DNA of 64,000 bases from Accumulibacter sp031732795 (lineage in GTDB: Bacteria > Pseudomonadota > Gammaproteobacteria > Burkholderiales > Rhodocyclaceae): assembly GCA_031732795.1 (NCBI GenBank), contig JAVMKC010000077.1, forward strand, positions 13,886 to 77,885. The letters run 5' to 3'. Numbering within the stretch: the first letter of the stretch is position 1; every line of letters starts with the position of its first letter. Below the pieces are notes generated by a model, which saw only the letters and a program-made list of their open reading frames with translations, made no database searches and had not been told where the DNA came from. Below, piece after piece: positions 9,201-18,233 of the stretch. The translations under genes and the position numbers were made by a program.

Positions 9201-12200
9201 GGCTGATCGGTAGTGACAACAGGCGCTGGACAGGTGCGGGTCACCCAATTGTTAGCCGATGCGGCGGTCTGGGGGATACAACTGGCAACGGGTTGATTGG
9301 TCGTGGTACTGGTATTGCAAGTCACTGCGGTGTAATTGTTACCCGAGCTGGCAGCAGCCGGCGTACACGAATCGACCGGGGAGTTGGTGAGCGCATTCAC
9401 CGTTGAACAAGTCGTGGTCGTCAACGTGTTGTCGGTTCCCTCTTGGCAGTTGGCCACCGGGACATTGGTAGTCACATTGTCGGTCGAACAAGTCACCGCG
9501 ACGTAGTTGTTGTAGTACGTCGGCTCCGCTGGTGTGCAGCTGCTGACCGGAACGTTGGTGGTAACAACCCCTGAACAGGTAATGGTTAGCCATTGATTCG
9601 CCTCGCTGGCGATTTGTGGAACACAAACTCCCGGTATCGGTAAGTTATTGATGACGATTGGTTCTGGGCAAGTGGTGGTAGTCCAATTATTCCCGGCACT
9701 GGCGGCCTGCGGGGTGCAGGAGGCCACTGGCACATTGGAAAGAGTCAGCGTGTTGCAGGAACGACTTACCCAGTCATTGCCGGAACTGGCAGTTTGCGGG
9801 GTACAGGACGCCACCGGCACGTTGGTAGTGGTGATCGGCGTTGGGCAGGTACGCGTGACCCAGTTGTTGGAAGCACTGGCAGTTTGCGGGGTACAGGACG
9901 CCACAGGAACGTTGGTCGTCACGGGGTTGCTGCAAGTAACTGTTGTCCAGTTATTGTCCAAATTGGCGATTTGCGGGGTGCAGGATTCCACCGGTACGTT
10001 GGTGGTTGTCGCGTTCCCGCAGGTAATCGTCGTCCAGTTGTTGTTGGACGAACCGGGTTGCGGCACACAGAACGAAACACCCGTGGTTGAAGTGATGCTA
10101 CCGCACACGGTTTCTACATAACTGTTGCCGGCGGTAGGCGCCACCGGCGTGCAACTGCTGGTAACCGTCGGGCCGCTGAGGATGGTCGGGCCAGTGCAGG
10201 TGCGAGTGATGAAATTATTGCTCGATGACGCCGTTTGCGGGGTACACGAGGCGACCGGCACATTGTTGGTGGTGATCGGTGTCGGGCAGGTGCGGGTCAG
10301 ATAATTGTTGGCCGAAGACGCTGTTTGCGGGGTACACGAGGCAACCGGCACGTTGGTGGTGATCAGCGGCCCAGGACAGGTGGTGGTCGTGTAATTGTTG
10401 CTCGCGTCCGGCTCTTGCGCCATGCAAGTCAGTGTCGGCACGTTGGTATAGGTGGACGTTCCACAGATCGTCGTCGTGTAACTATTCGACGAGCTGGCGG
10501 GTTGACTTGTGCAACCCGACACTCCAGTAGTGCTGGTCGTGATCGGCGCCGGACAGGTGGTCACCAGATAGGGAATAGACGCCGTCGCAGACGCGGTACC
10601 CGACGCGCAACTGGCCACCGGCACATTCGTCGTGACATTGTCGGTACTACAGGTGATGGTCGTCCAGGCGTTGGCCGCTGAAGCCGTTTGCGGAGTGCAA
10701 GTCGCCACCGGAACATTGCTGGTGTTAAGTGGTGTCGGACAGGTGGTAGTGGTCCAGTTGTTGCTTTCGGAAGCGCTCGAGGGTGTGCAACTGGTAACGC
10801 CGACATTAGTGGTGACATTCGGCGAAGGGCAGGTCCGAGTGACATAGTAGTTGTCTGCCGAAGGGCTCTGCGGGGTGCACGAAGCCACCGGAACGTTGGT
10901 GGTTGTGACTGGAGTGCAGGTGGTCACCAGATAGGGAATCGAATCGCCGGCAGCGGCCGTTCCGGCGGTGCAGGAGGCAACCGGTTGATCGGTGGTGACG
11001 TTCGCCGTACCGCAGGTGACCGTCGTCCAGTTATTAGCCGCGCTGGCCGTTTCCGGACTGCAACTGGCCACCGGAACGTTGGTGGTGGTAACCGGGGTGC
11101 AGGTAGTGGTGGTATACGCGTTGCTCGCCGAGGCGCTGGCAGCGGCACAGGAGGAAACCGGAATCGGCCCGGTCTCCGCGGGATTGCAGGTCGTCGTCGT
11201 GTATTGGTTCTCCGAGTTGGCCGTCTGCGGCGTGCAACTGCTGACTGCCGCCGGACCCGTGGTTACTGTCGAACAGGAAATGGTTCCCCCAGGTGTACAA
11301 CTCGGCACCGGGGTAGTCAATTCGGTTGCCGCGTCGTAAGACAGGATCTGGCTGGTTGCCTGGCTGACGACAACCGTCGACTGGTCAACCCGCGACGTAC
11401 TGCGCAGGTTCTGCACAGTACTCCTGAGAGTTTGGGAGGTACTTTGCAGATTTTGTAGCGTGCTCTGTAGAATTTGATATGTGCTTTGCAGGTTTCGCAC
11501 CGTGCTTTGAAGAATTTGGACGGTGGTTTGCGAAATTTGCGAGGTGTTCTTCAGCACCTGGCTGGTACTTTCCAGGATTTGCGAGGTGCTTTCGGTCGTT
11601 TGGCGAGTGGTGACGGTAGTTTGGCCGCTGGTTTGTTGAGTCTGATTGGTACTCTGGAGTTTTTGCGACGTGCTTTCCAGATTTTGCACCGTGCTCGCCC
11701 TGATCTGGGAGGTATTCTGTTGAACCAAGCTCAAACTGATCAGATTCTGTTTGGTACTCTGCAGATTTCTGACAGTGCTTCGCAAAAGTTGCGAGGTCGA
11801 CATGGTCGTCTGCGAGGTACTTTCCAGATTTTGCAGCGTGCTGCGCAACAGATGGCTGGTCGACAGGTTGGCATAAGGGCTGGCGCAGGCCACCGACTGG
11901 TATTGCCACATCTGGTCGGTAGTCGTGTGCGTAATGTCGGTGCCGCCATCCCAGATCGGTCGCGGTGTCCAGCCGGCGTCGTCGGTCAGGCTGCCGTCTT
12001 GCTGGCCGACCAACGTCACCCCGTCGAGACCGACCGGTCCAACAGTCTCGGCGGCGGTGTTCCAATAACCATCGGTGGTCATGATCGTGAAATTCTGCTG
12101 GCAGGAATACTGTACCGGATCACCGGTCATGCCAGCATTGATCCCATCCTGTTTGCCGGCATAGTGCCGGCCGACGCGAGCCAGCGCTTCGCGCGAAGGC

Positions 12201-13069
12201 GATGAACCGCCGGGAACCTGGCTGAACAGCTTGGTATACCACGCGCTGCGTTGCGTACTATCGAAGTCGGCAATCGGCAGATAATTCGCCGTACCGCTCA
12301 GATCGGGTCTGACGGTAATCAGGCCGACCCGATAACTGTCGTTGAGCGCGGAGAAAGCGAGGCTGACTGCGCTTTTCGACAGACTGATGCGGGTCCGATA
12401 ATACGTGTACCAGGTGGCGAAGTTCTGCCGTTCGTCGGTGCCGCCTGGGCCGGAAGTGGCTGAGACAAGAACCCGGGTCCAGGTGCCGCCGTTACTGGCT
12501 GCCACCGTCGTTCCCTGGTCGACGTCGGTGCACGGCGCTGAGAGATAGTTCTTGGCGCCAGAGACCGAATGAACGTAGTAATAAGCGGGCTGTGCCGGAT
12601 CGGACACGGTCTGGAACTGACGTGTCGAGGTATCGTAGGCACGGAAACCAGTCGCCAGGTTGACTGTCGTTTCATTCGCCGAGTAGTAGTTGTAGCGTGC
12701 CGCGTTGAAATTCGGAGTCGGCAAGGCATTGCCCGAACTGTCCTTGGGCAGCACGTAGGTCTGGTTGGGATTGTAGTAGAGCGTGTTGCACTGAAAGCTT
12801 TTGTAACCGATCGGCATGTAACCGCTGTTGCTGCCCTCGATTTCGTCCGGCATGTGCGAAAAACGCATGGAATTGGAGGTATCCATCAGCAACATGATGT
12901 TCGGCTTGAGCAACGAGGAGGTCGAGTTGAAGAACGGCGCATCAGCCAGATCGGTCAGCGCCGCATGGGCAAGACTCAATGAGCCGAATAGCAACAAACC
13001 GGTCAGACACCGCCAGGTGACGGATGATGCTGAAGGAGTGCAAAAGACAGAGTTCTTCGCAATGTTCAT
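6290..13069 (-). CDS. pilY1: Type IV pilus tip adhesin/biogenesis factor PilY1, repeat-expanded
   Basis: Secreted pilus-associated protein that supports pilus extension, adhesion and surface sensing. The chosen ATG at 13069 has GGAG 7 bases upstream; a longer frame start has none. Layout of the 2259 residues: signal peptide to about 37; VWA-like domain with MIDAS motif DTSNS near residue 60; about 24 heptads of the type NLQSTSQ (residues about 400-575); about 26 two-cysteine units (about 580-1340); then a PilC/PilY1 beta-propeller with VADIDANAGTGG as a possible calcium loop. PilY1 proteins are usually 1000-1400 residues, so the repeats add roughly 900. The frame is open throughout, so it is not a pseudogene. 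Confidence 0.9.
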   Translation of the reverse strand: MNIAKNSVFCTPSASSVTWRCLTGLLLFGSLSLAHAALTDLADAPFFNSTSSLLKPNIMLLMDTSNSMRFSHMPDEIEGSNSGYMPIGYKSFQCNTLYYNPNQTYVLPKDSSGNALPTPNFNAARYNYYSANETTVNLATGFRAYDTSTRQFQTVSDPAQPAYYYVHSVSGAKNYLSAPCTDVDQGTTVAASNGGTWTRVLVSATSGPGGTDERQNFATWYTYYRTRISLSKSAVSLAFSALNDSYRVGLITVRPDLSGTANYLPIADFDSTQRSAWYTKLFSQVPGGSSPSREALARVGRHYAGKQDGINAGMTGDPVQYSCQQNFTIMTTDGYWNTAAETVGPVGLDGVTLVGQQDGSLTDDAGWTPRPIWDGGTDITHTTTDQMWQYQSVACASPYANLSTSHLLRSTLQNLESTSQTTMSTSQLLRSTVRNLQSTKQNLISLSLVQQNTSQIRASTVQNLESTSQKLQSTNQTQQTSGQTTVTTRQTTESTSQILESTSQVLKNTSQISQTTVQILQSTVRNLQSTYQILQSTLQNLQSTSQTLRSTVQNLRSTSRVDQSTVVVSQATSQILSYDAATELTTPVPSCTPGGTISCSTVTTGPAAVSSCTPQTANSENQYTTTTCNPAETGPIPVSSCAAASASASNAYTTTTCTPVTTTNVPVASCSPETASAANNWTTVTCGTANVTTDQPVASCTAGTAAAGDSIPYLVTTCTPVTTTNVPVASCTPQSPSADNYYVTRTCPSPNVTTNVGVTSCTPSSASESNNWTTTTCPTPLNTSNVPVATCTPQTASAANAWTTITCSTDNVTTNVPVASCASGTASATASIPYLVTTCPAPITTSTTGVSGCTSQPASSSNSYTTTICGTSTYTNVPTLTCMAQEPDASNNYTTTTCPGPLITTNVPVASCTPQTASSANNYLTRTCPTPITTNNVPVASCTPQTASSSNNFITRTCTGPTILSGPTVTSSCTPVAPTAGNSYVETVCGSITSTTGVSFCVPQPGSSNNNWTTITCGNATTTNVPVESCTPQIANLDNNWTTVTCSNPVTTNVPVASCTPQTASASNNWVTRTCPTPITTTNVPVASCTPQTASSGNDWVSRSCNTLTLSNVPVASCTPQAASAGNNWTTTTCPEPIVINNLPIPGVCVPQIASEANQWLTITCSGVVTTNVPVSSCTPAEPTYYNNYVAVTCSTDNVTTNVPVANCQEGTDNTLTTTTCSTVNALTNSPVDSCTPAAASSGNNYTAVTCNTSTTTNQPVASCIPQTAASANNWVTRTCPAPVVTTDQPVGSCTPESPSASNNFTLVTCSGQSSTPVEVANCVPSAASASNGWTTTSCSPLPGHLLQRRLRTSQSTTSSSGGTVAAQTSPVYTYGEWSNVDGICHPDASALASPLGPVPSDTHASAAEVLPPSGCGEWPCTTDTPAEQGSHNSLADVAQYYYVNDLRPDMPNDVRVKGSGPEEDRATHQHMTTFTLALGVSGTLNYSPTYKLDAVGDFARIRCNPLTGACNNTCPSTDPSYPNCTPKRWPVWPDPAINYASDGTLYSNPRSIDDFWHTAVNGRGQYFSANDPVAVVDGLQKALAGVLARLGAGSAASVSTAQPVANNNFIYSSTFVTEEWVGDVKANTIDPATGTLSTSPIWSAQSQLDSKVGVGCDRRTIYLFRAGATNNLTPFTYNTSTCDAANQPTGEPTTGLNADEQAYFGAASVAQLSQYAAMSDGSNGTVNQRSAAQGANLVNFLRGHHNLEGPALFKSNDLTTLYRSRTHALGDIVGSQPVYVGPPGASYGDSGYAAFKTANAGRSTVLYTGANDGMLHALSASSGEELWAHIPRLVLPRLFKLADNNYSNTHQFYVDGNPSVADIDANAGTGGSPAWKTILVGGLNKGGKGYYALDITDPAHPRALWEFGWSSTCWDGSATASGDCHVGYSYGRPIISKLQDGRWVVMVSSGMNNVNSPSLTGDGQGYLYVLNAANGTLIAKISTNAGSASAPSGLTHLTNFVDDASINNTSVRVYGGDLLGNIWRFDINDNLAPSGLEATLLGTARTPTGTPQPISTRLELGEINGKPWVFAGTGRLLGVGDLADTQLQSLYGIRDPLAGSPVYGDLRGSLNQLQFTQVGQGASAYRTTACAGTCTGTNGWVIDLPDSGERVNVAPQLQMGTIVFLSNVPSTSVCSTGGYGWVNFFDFRTGMAVVTSADEATSRRFDSTLGVGNTIIRQTDGTIKDDVTGASGESGSYPIPITVLPLSGKRVSWREVID
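9050..11310 (-). repeat. Cysteine-pair repeat block inside pilY1
   Basis: About 26 diverged tandem units of roughly 27-30 residues (80-90 bp). The consensus resembles TTNVPVASCTPQTASASNN followed by W-T-T-x-T-C-P-x-P-I. Each unit carries two cysteines at fixed spacing. The minus-strand frame stays open across the block while individual codons differ, suggesting purifying selection on the protein pattern. Confidence 0.9.
11345..11865 (-). repeat. 21-bp / seven-residue repeat block inside pilY1
   Basis: About 24 consecutive heptads of the pattern x-L-x-S-T-x-Q, for example NLQSTYQ and NLQSTSQ, encoded by imperfect 21-bp units. The hydrophobic residue recurs only once per heptad, which does not fit a classical coiled coil. 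The block lies between the VWA domain and the cysteine repeats. Confidence 0.88.
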
Positions 13070-13180
13070 CGATTTTCTCCTTGGCGTTTGCTTACAAAAC
13101 AAGCGCCATCCTACAAAGGTGCACCCCAGACGGAAGGCACAAACGAGTTGTCGCCGTCCAGAATGCATTTCCAATACCGC

Positions 13181-13810
13181 TCAATAGACGATTACCTGGG
13201 TATAGCTGAGGGTGTTTCGCGGCCCACGGACGCGTGCCGTCACCCGGTAAAAAGGTTGCCGCAATTTTTCATCCACTCGAGGTTCGTAACCTCCCGAGCC
13301 GCCGCCTTTGCTCCCGAAATTAGCCTGTTCCAACATCGCGCATTTTTGGGCCGCGTTATCCACACTCAAACCCGGTGATTCGCAAAGCCGGTGAATGACG
13401 ACACGAACCTCGTTACCAGTGTTATTCCCGCTGGCATCGGCGGCCAAAACCAGCTGTGAGTTGTTCTCCCAATCGAAGGTAGCCGGGGAAAAATTGGGGT
13501 CCCAGGACGAGTAATACGTAAAATTTCCCCCAGAACCGCTCAAGTCACTGTTCAGGTTTGCGCCAGTCGTCTGGGCAACCAGCCAAGTGCGGGCATTTTC
13601 AACCCCCAGATCGGCTTGCGCGCCGGCGATTTGTTTGAACGCCAGATTGCTGGTAATCCCGAGACCAGAACCGATACCCCGCATTAGCGCCAGACCCGCC
13701 ATGGTCATCGCCACCAACATGATCAGCGCAATGAACAATACGACGCCACGCTGTCTGAGCGGCGGTCGCCCCGGGGACGGTTGCCGCGTAACCAGAGCGA
13801 AGCGGTTCAT
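13181..13810 (-). CDS. pilX: Minor pilin assembly protein PilX
   Basis: Minor pseudopilin of the PilVWX-PilY1 priming complex. The N-terminus of the 209-residue protein (RQRGVVLFIALIMLVAMTM) is the PilX-type prepilin-like segment, and the body is a globular domain. The ATG at 13810 is chosen because it overlaps the pilW stop by 4 bases (ATGA) and gives the usual short leader; an upstream in-frame start would run into pilW. pilY1 follows after about 110 bases. Confidence 0.85.
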   Translation of the reverse strand: MNRFALVTRQPSPGRPPLRQRGVVLFIALIMLVAMTMAGLALMRGIGSGLGITSNLAFKQIAGAQADLGVENARTWLVAQTTGANLNSDLSGSGGNFTYYSSWDPNFSPATFDWENNSQLVLAADASGNNTGNEVRVVIHRLCESPGLSVDNAAQKCAMLEQANFGSKGGGSGGYEPRVDEKLRQPFYRVTARVRGPRNTLSYTQVIVY

Positions 13811-14961
13811 GGCGCAACTCCCCAAATCATGTTTCGCAAGGAAATCACTCCACCGTAGACCCGGTAACGGTAGTTCCGCCAATTGGCGTCGGTTTGCGGG
13901 TTGGTATCGGCAGCGCCATCGACGTCATGCATGGCAAAATGCAGAGCTTGCCCAGTACCGTCTGTCCAGGGCAGCGACGGCGCCGTCGAGGTGGCATAGG
14001 CGGTGCTGCCGTCCGACAATTGACGAGGGGCCTCGTAATGCTGGCTGCGCGCCAACAAGGCCACCCGTATCGCCAATACTTGCCGCCAGTTGCTCGGATC
14101 GGCGGTCTGCCAGGTGTCCACGACGAAATCCCCATTGGTGTCCAAACCATATTCGGCCTGAAGATCGATGATCCCGTCGGCAACGGTAGCCGTGGTGTTG
14201 CGGTAAAGGCCATCAGTGACGACCAACGAACCGTTATTGACAGTCCACAGGTTGAGCTGCGGTTGCGGTCCCAGATTGAATAGACTGCCTTCGGCAAGTG
14301 CCGCCACCGTGCCAAGCGCCGAATTGAACCGCAGACCGGCCGAATGCTGGAACCAGCCATCAATATCAGGGTCGTTGCTGACCTCGATCAACGAACAGGT
14401 CGGTGTGACATCGGCGACAATGACAAGGTCGCCACGCTCGACGACTCCAGCGGCATTGCGATAGACCCGAAAACCGTCATTGCGCCATTTCATTTTCTTG
14501 GTGAAGGCCGTCGACCCCACGTACGCCTGGGATGCGGAAAAAAAGGAGGAATTGCCATAGAGCACCTGTAGCGTGTCGGGCGCCCCGCTGTCACCTTGGA
14601 CGATGCGTACCGGCACCAACGGAAAAGTAAAGGTGCGCGCCGCGGTGGTCGCCGTCGCATTGGCTGCTGCCGCAACCGAGCAGCCAGAAATCGGCGCCGC
14701 CGCCAAGCCCAAACCCATTCCGGCCTGTTTGACATCGCGTTCGAGGCGGAAATAACCGACCGTGCCGACGACCTGCGCATCGCCACCCGCCGCAGTCGAA
14801 CGCTTGGTCTTGTCCCACAGAGTCAGCACCTGGAACATCGCCGCGATACCGATGAGACCGATCACCACGCCAACCAGGAGCTCGGTAAGCGTGAAGCCGC
14901 CTTGGTCACGCCGACCGGTGACCTCATTGACCGGCCGGGCGAAAAAAAATTCAATTGACAT
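13807..14961 (-). CDS. pilW: Minor pilin PilW
   Basis: A type III prepilin signal is clear: a basic leader, then GGFTLTELLVGVVIGLIG near residues 21-38. It would be cleaved by PilD after the glycine and methylated at the phenylalanine. The large C-terminal domain (384 residues in total) fits PilW. The gene overlaps pilV by about 11 bases and pilX by 4, so the minor pilin genes are translationally coupled. Confidence 0.88.
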   Translation of the reverse strand: MSIEFFFARPVNEVTGRRDQGGFTLTELLVGVVIGLIGIAAMFQVLTLWDKTKRSTAAGGDAQVVGTVGYFRLERDVKQAGMGLGLAAAPISGCSVAAAANATATTAARTFTFPLVPVRIVQGDSGAPDTLQVLYGNSSFFSASQAYVGSTAFTKKMKWRNDGFRVYRNAAGVVERGDLVIVADVTPTCSLIEVSNDPDIDGWFQHSAGLRFNSALGTVAALAEGSLFNLGPQPQLNLWTVNNGSLVVTDGLYRNTTATVADGIIDLQAEYGLDTNGDFVVDTWQTADPSNWRQVLAIRVALLARSQHYEAPRQLSDGSTAYATSTAPSLPWTDGTGQALHFAMHDVDGAADTNPQTDANWRNYRYRVYGGVISLRNMIWGVAP

Positions 14962-15460
14962 AAGTCACCAGGGTGTGATGGCGCACTTGGTTGTCTGAGG
15001 GCGCCTGCCAGCAGACGGTGATACGGACCTCATTGTTGGCCGCAGTGTTGATGACAATTTGTTGCATGCCATTCCCCGACCCGGGGAGCATGTTTTGTAC
15101 CCGGGCCAACCAAGCCGTCACAGTCCCCTGTCCGGATGTCGAACCATTGAACGAACACAGCTCACCACCTTGAGCATGCTGGTAAAGCTGCAATGCCGCC
15201 GTATCGACCACCGAAATCTCTGTTCCGCCGCCGGTTGTCACCAGTTGCCGCCCAACCCCCGACCAGATGGCACTGGAGATTTGTTCGGTGAGATTCATCG
15301 CTTCGGCACGGTATTGAGCATCACCTTGTACGCGGATTGCCGAAGTGCTCATCGCCACCAGCGCCAGAATGCCGAGCGAGAAAATCAGGATGCCGATCAA
15401 GGCTTCGAGCAGGACGACTCCAGATTGCGAGGAGCGTCGCAGGGAGCGGTTCAAGTTCAT
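14951..15460 (-). CDS. pilV: Minor pilin PilV
   Basis: A 169-residue prepilin. After a basic leader, the segment SGVVLLEALIGILIFSLGIL carries the conserved Glu five residues into the mature helix. The ATG at 15460 shares one base with the fimT stop (TGATG). A TTG one codon upstream is open but unnecessary. It is part of the initiation complex with PilW, PilX, PilE and PilY1. Confidence 0.85.
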   Translation of the reverse strand: MNLNRSLRRSSQSGVVLLEALIGILIFSLGILALVAMSTSAIRVQGDAQYRAEAMNLTEQISSAIWSGVGRQLVTTGGGTEISVVDTAALQLYQHAQGGELCSFNGSTSGQGTVTAWLARVQNMLPGSGNGMQQIVINTAANNEVRITVCWQAPSDNQVRHHTLVTYVN

Positions 15461-16137
15461 CAATTACAGGACCTCGTGTCGCTGGTGCCGGAGATGCTCG
15501 GATCGCAGACGCGCACCCGGCCACCCGTGGTCAGGTTTACCCGCAGGCAGCGAACCGTTCCTTCGTCGGCGACGCAGTTACCGGCACCAGGATTACTGAA
15601 ATCAAAGGTCGCCGCAGTGGTGTCCCCAAACGGCGTGAATAAAACACTTTGCGTTCCACCGCTGTTGATGGCAATCGGTGTCGACGAACCGCTGTTGTGC
15701 AGACCGCCGCCTTCGGCGCCGGTCTTACCGGCAATCCACCAGCATGCCTTGTTCTGATCGCCGCCTGCATTGGCAACGCAGCCAGCAGCCGGCCGGGTAC
15801 GCACCAGCCAGTTGTAGCCGTCGACGTTGGCATTCACCTGATTGGCGGCGTAACGGCCGGCCTGGCTGGCATCCTGGAGTACCGGGTAGTTGGCATCCGA
15901 TCCGCTGTCTGGAATCGGTGGCTCGTTGGTCAGCAGAAATTCGACGTTGGTATTCAGACGAATGGCTTCCGAGCGAGCCATTTGCAAACCGGCAAGGAAA
16001 TTTTCGGCAGCGATCCGCAGACGCACATTGTTCAGGTAATTGTTGAAAGCCGGCACACCCAGCGCGAGTAGAACACCGATGATGGCGACCACCACCAGCA
16101 CTTCGATCAAAGTGAAAGCGCGCTGGCGAGAACGCAT
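15460..16137 (-). CDS. fimT: GspH/FimT-family pseudopilin
   Basis: The prepilin peptidase site is evident (QRAFTLIEVLVVVAIIGVLL, Glu at mature position 5), followed by AENFLAGLQMARSEAIRLN, the hallmark of GspH/FimT/FimU pilins. At 225 residues it is slightly long for the family. By position it is the FimU/FimT member that caps the minor pilin complex. Its start is 2 bases from the pilE stop. Confidence 0.87.
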   Translation of the reverse strand: MRSRQRAFTLIEVLVVVAIIGVLLALGVPAFNNYLNNVRLRIAAENFLAGLQMARSEAIRLNTNVEFLLTNEPPIPDSGSDANYPVLQDASQAGRYAANQVNANVDGYNWLVRTRPAAGCVANAGGDQNKACWWIAGKTGAEGGGLHNSGSSTPIAINSGGTQSVLFTPFGDTTAATFDFSNPGAGNCVADEGTVRCLRVNLTTGGRVRVCDPSISGTSDTRSCN

Positions 16138-16139
16138 GT

Positions 16140-16565
16140 TCAGCAGCCTCCGGCCTTGTTGACCACGAAGCAGGTCGCCCCCGCACCTGACCAGCCGCCT
16201 CCCACGCTGACGGTGCTTTTACCCAGTTGCGTGATGCGGTAGGTGAAACCAGTCATGCTGCTTTTACCGGTGGCATCGACCTGATACGTGCCGGCCGCCA
16301 GATTCGAGCAGGAAAAATCAAAGTAGTTGGTGTTGGCGGGTTGAGGAGCCATGGAGCCGGCGGCGCAGGCCCCACTATAGGTCCGGTTATCGAGAAAGTG
16401 CTGCTCCAGACGCGATTGCATGCCCGACAAGGCGGTGATCGCTTCGGTAATCCGGCCTTTCATCAGGTATTCGTTGTAACTCGGAATGGCAATCGCCATC
16501 AGAGAGCCAAGAATGGCGATGACGATCATGATTTCGATCAGCGTAAACCCGGACTCTCGGCGCAT
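16140..16565 (-). CDS. pilE: Type IV pilin PilE-like
   Basis: A 141-residue pilin with the canonical cleavage/methylation segment (ESGFTLIEIMIVIAILGSLM) and a C-terminal disulfide candidate pair: CSNLAAGTY, then Cys near the end (ATCFVVNKAGGC). The ATG at 16565 has GGGAG 7 bases upstream; a TTG two codons earlier is a weaker alternative. It is the first gene of the operon. Its small size and position suggest a minor PilE-type subunit rather than the major pilin, though the major role cannot be excluded. Confidence 0.85.
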   Translation of the reverse strand: MRRESGFTLIEIMIVIAILGSLMAIAIPSYNEYLMKGRITEAITALSGMQSRLEQHFLDNRTYSGACAAGSMAPQPANTNYFDFSCSNLAAGTYQVDATGKSSMTGFTYRITQLGKSTVSVGGGWSGAGATCFVVNKAGGC

Positions 16566-16887
16566 GGGCAATCTCCCTTTGTCTGATGCTATTCAAGCAA
16601 GGGCGCGTGGCAGTGTCCACCGCCGATCGACCAACGGTCTGTTTAACCGCGCGGACGGTGCACTTCGGGACAGCGGACGTTGTTGTCCGGCGCTCCGACC
16701 CATGAGGCGGAGAGCACAAAAACACGGAACCGAACAGGGTTCACCGACCAGCCGCACTTTGCTTCCCCGGGTTCCCAAGACTCCTCTCGAGAACCCGGGC
16801 CTGACTGAAACGCGGCGGCAACAAGCCGTGTCTCAGGCTCGACCGAGTCGACCGCCGATTCAACAGCGCGGACGGACCACGCTGCCG
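16566..16887. other. Intergenic region with one inverted repeat
   Basis: This stretch separates the hom stop from the pilE start. It holds a 9-bp inverted repeat (CCCGGGTTC 16766-16774, GAACCCGGG 16791-16799) without a T-run, possibly a weak terminator or processing site after hom. The pilus operon promoter should lie here, but no convincing -35/-10 pair was found. No gene seen. Confidence 0.5.
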
Positions 16888-18198
16888 CTACAGCAACTCT
16901 TCCAGACGCAGGCGGATGATCGATCCCTTGACCGCCGGCAGAGCCTCAATGCCGGCGATGGCCTGATCGATATGCCTTTCCCGAGTTTGATGGGTGAGCA
17001 TGATGATGTCGGTCTGCTCCTCGCCCTCGTTCGGTTCGCGCTGGATCATCGCATCGATCGAAATACCGTTGTCGGCAAGCAAACGAGCGACGTCGGCCAG
17101 TACGCCGGCACGGTCTTCGACGCGCAAACGCAGGTAATAGCTGGTGGTCACCTCGGCAATCGGCAGGATCGGCAACTCGACCATCGCTCCCGGCTGGAAA
17201 GCGAGGTGCGGAACGCGGTGTTCCGGGTCGGCGGTATGCATCCGCGTCACGTCGACCAGATCGGCGATTACCGCCGAAGCAGTCGGTTCGGCGCCGGCAC
17301 CTTTGCCGTAATACAGCGTCGCACCAACGGCATCGCCTTTGACCAGCACCGCGTTCATCGCGCCCTCAACATTGGCGATCAACCGCCTGGCCGGAATCAA
17401 TGTCGGGTGCACGCGCAGTTCGACCCCTTCGGCAGTGCGCTTGGTGATGCCAAGCAGCTTGATACGATAGCCCAGTCGTTCGGCGTATTTGATGTCCACC
17501 GCGTCGAGCTGGCTGATGCCTTCGACATGCGCCTGGGCGAAATTCATCGCGCTGCCGAAAGCGATCGCCGACATGATCGACAGTTTGTGCGCCGCGTCGA
17601 TTCCCTCGACATCGAATGTCGGGTCGGCTTCGGCGTAGCCCAGCCGCTGTGCGTCCTGGAGAACCGTGGCGAACGGCAACCCCTTGTCGCGCATTTCGGA
17701 AAGAATGAAATTGGTGGTGCCGTTGATGATTCCGGCGATCCACTCGATACGGTTAGCGGTCAGCCCTTCACGCAACGCCTTGATGATCGGAATGCCGCCG
17801 GCAACAGCGGCTTCGAAGCCGACCATCACGCCTTTTTGCTGTGCCGCGGCGAAAATTTCGTTGCCGTGCTTGGCGAGCAAAGCCTTGTTGGCGGTAACCA
17901 CGTGCTTGCCATTGGCGATGGCCGCCAGCACCAGTTGACGAGCCAGATCGTAACCGCCGATCAGTTCGACGACGATATCGATCGTCGGATCGGCAACAAC
18001 GGCGAATGCGTCGTCTGTTACCCGGCAAGCGCCGCCGGTAACCTCGCGGACGCGTTCGAGGTTCCGGTCAGCGACGATGTCGATGCGGATCGGCCGCCCG
18101 GCGCGACGGGTGATTTCTTCGGCATTGCGCGCCAGCACGGCGTAGGTACCGCCGCCGACGGTGCCAATTCCGAGCAGTCCAACGTTGATAGCTTTCAT
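16888..18198 (-). CDS. hom: Homoserine dehydrogenase
   Basis: NAD(P)-dependent reduction of aspartate semialdehyde to homoserine, feeding threonine and methionine synthesis. The 436-residue protein begins MKAINVGLLGIGTVGGGTY (Rossmann GxGxxG). It has the catalytic-core segment GIINGTTNFIL and a C-terminal ACT domain (RLRVEDRAGVLADVARLLAD) for threonine feedback. In many betaproteobacteria the order is aminotransferase-hom-thrC; here the aminotransferase precedes it but the pilus operon follows instead of thrC. Confidence 0.95.
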   Translation of the reverse strand: MKAINVGLLGIGTVGGGTYAVLARNAEEITRRAGRPIRIDIVADRNLERVREVTGGACRVTDDAFAVVADPTIDIVVELIGGYDLARQLVLAAIANGKHVVTANKALLAKHGNEIFAAAQQKGVMVGFEAAVAGGIPIIKALREGLTANRIEWIAGIINGTTNFILSEMRDKGLPFATVLQDAQRLGYAEADPTFDVEGIDAAHKLSIMSAIAFGSAMNFAQAHVEGISQLDAVDIKYAERLGYRIKLLGITKRTAEGVELRVHPTLIPARRLIANVEGAMNAVLVKGDAVGATLYYGKGAGAEPTASAVIADLVDVTRMHTADPEHRVPHLAFQPGAMVELPILPIAEVTTSYYLRLRVEDRAGVLADVARLLADNGISIDAMIQREPNEGEEQTDIIMLTHQTRERHIDQAIAGIEALPAVKGSIIRLRLEELL

Positions 18199-18233
18199 AA
18201 GGGCAATCTGTCGAGTAAGAAAATCAGGGCTCA

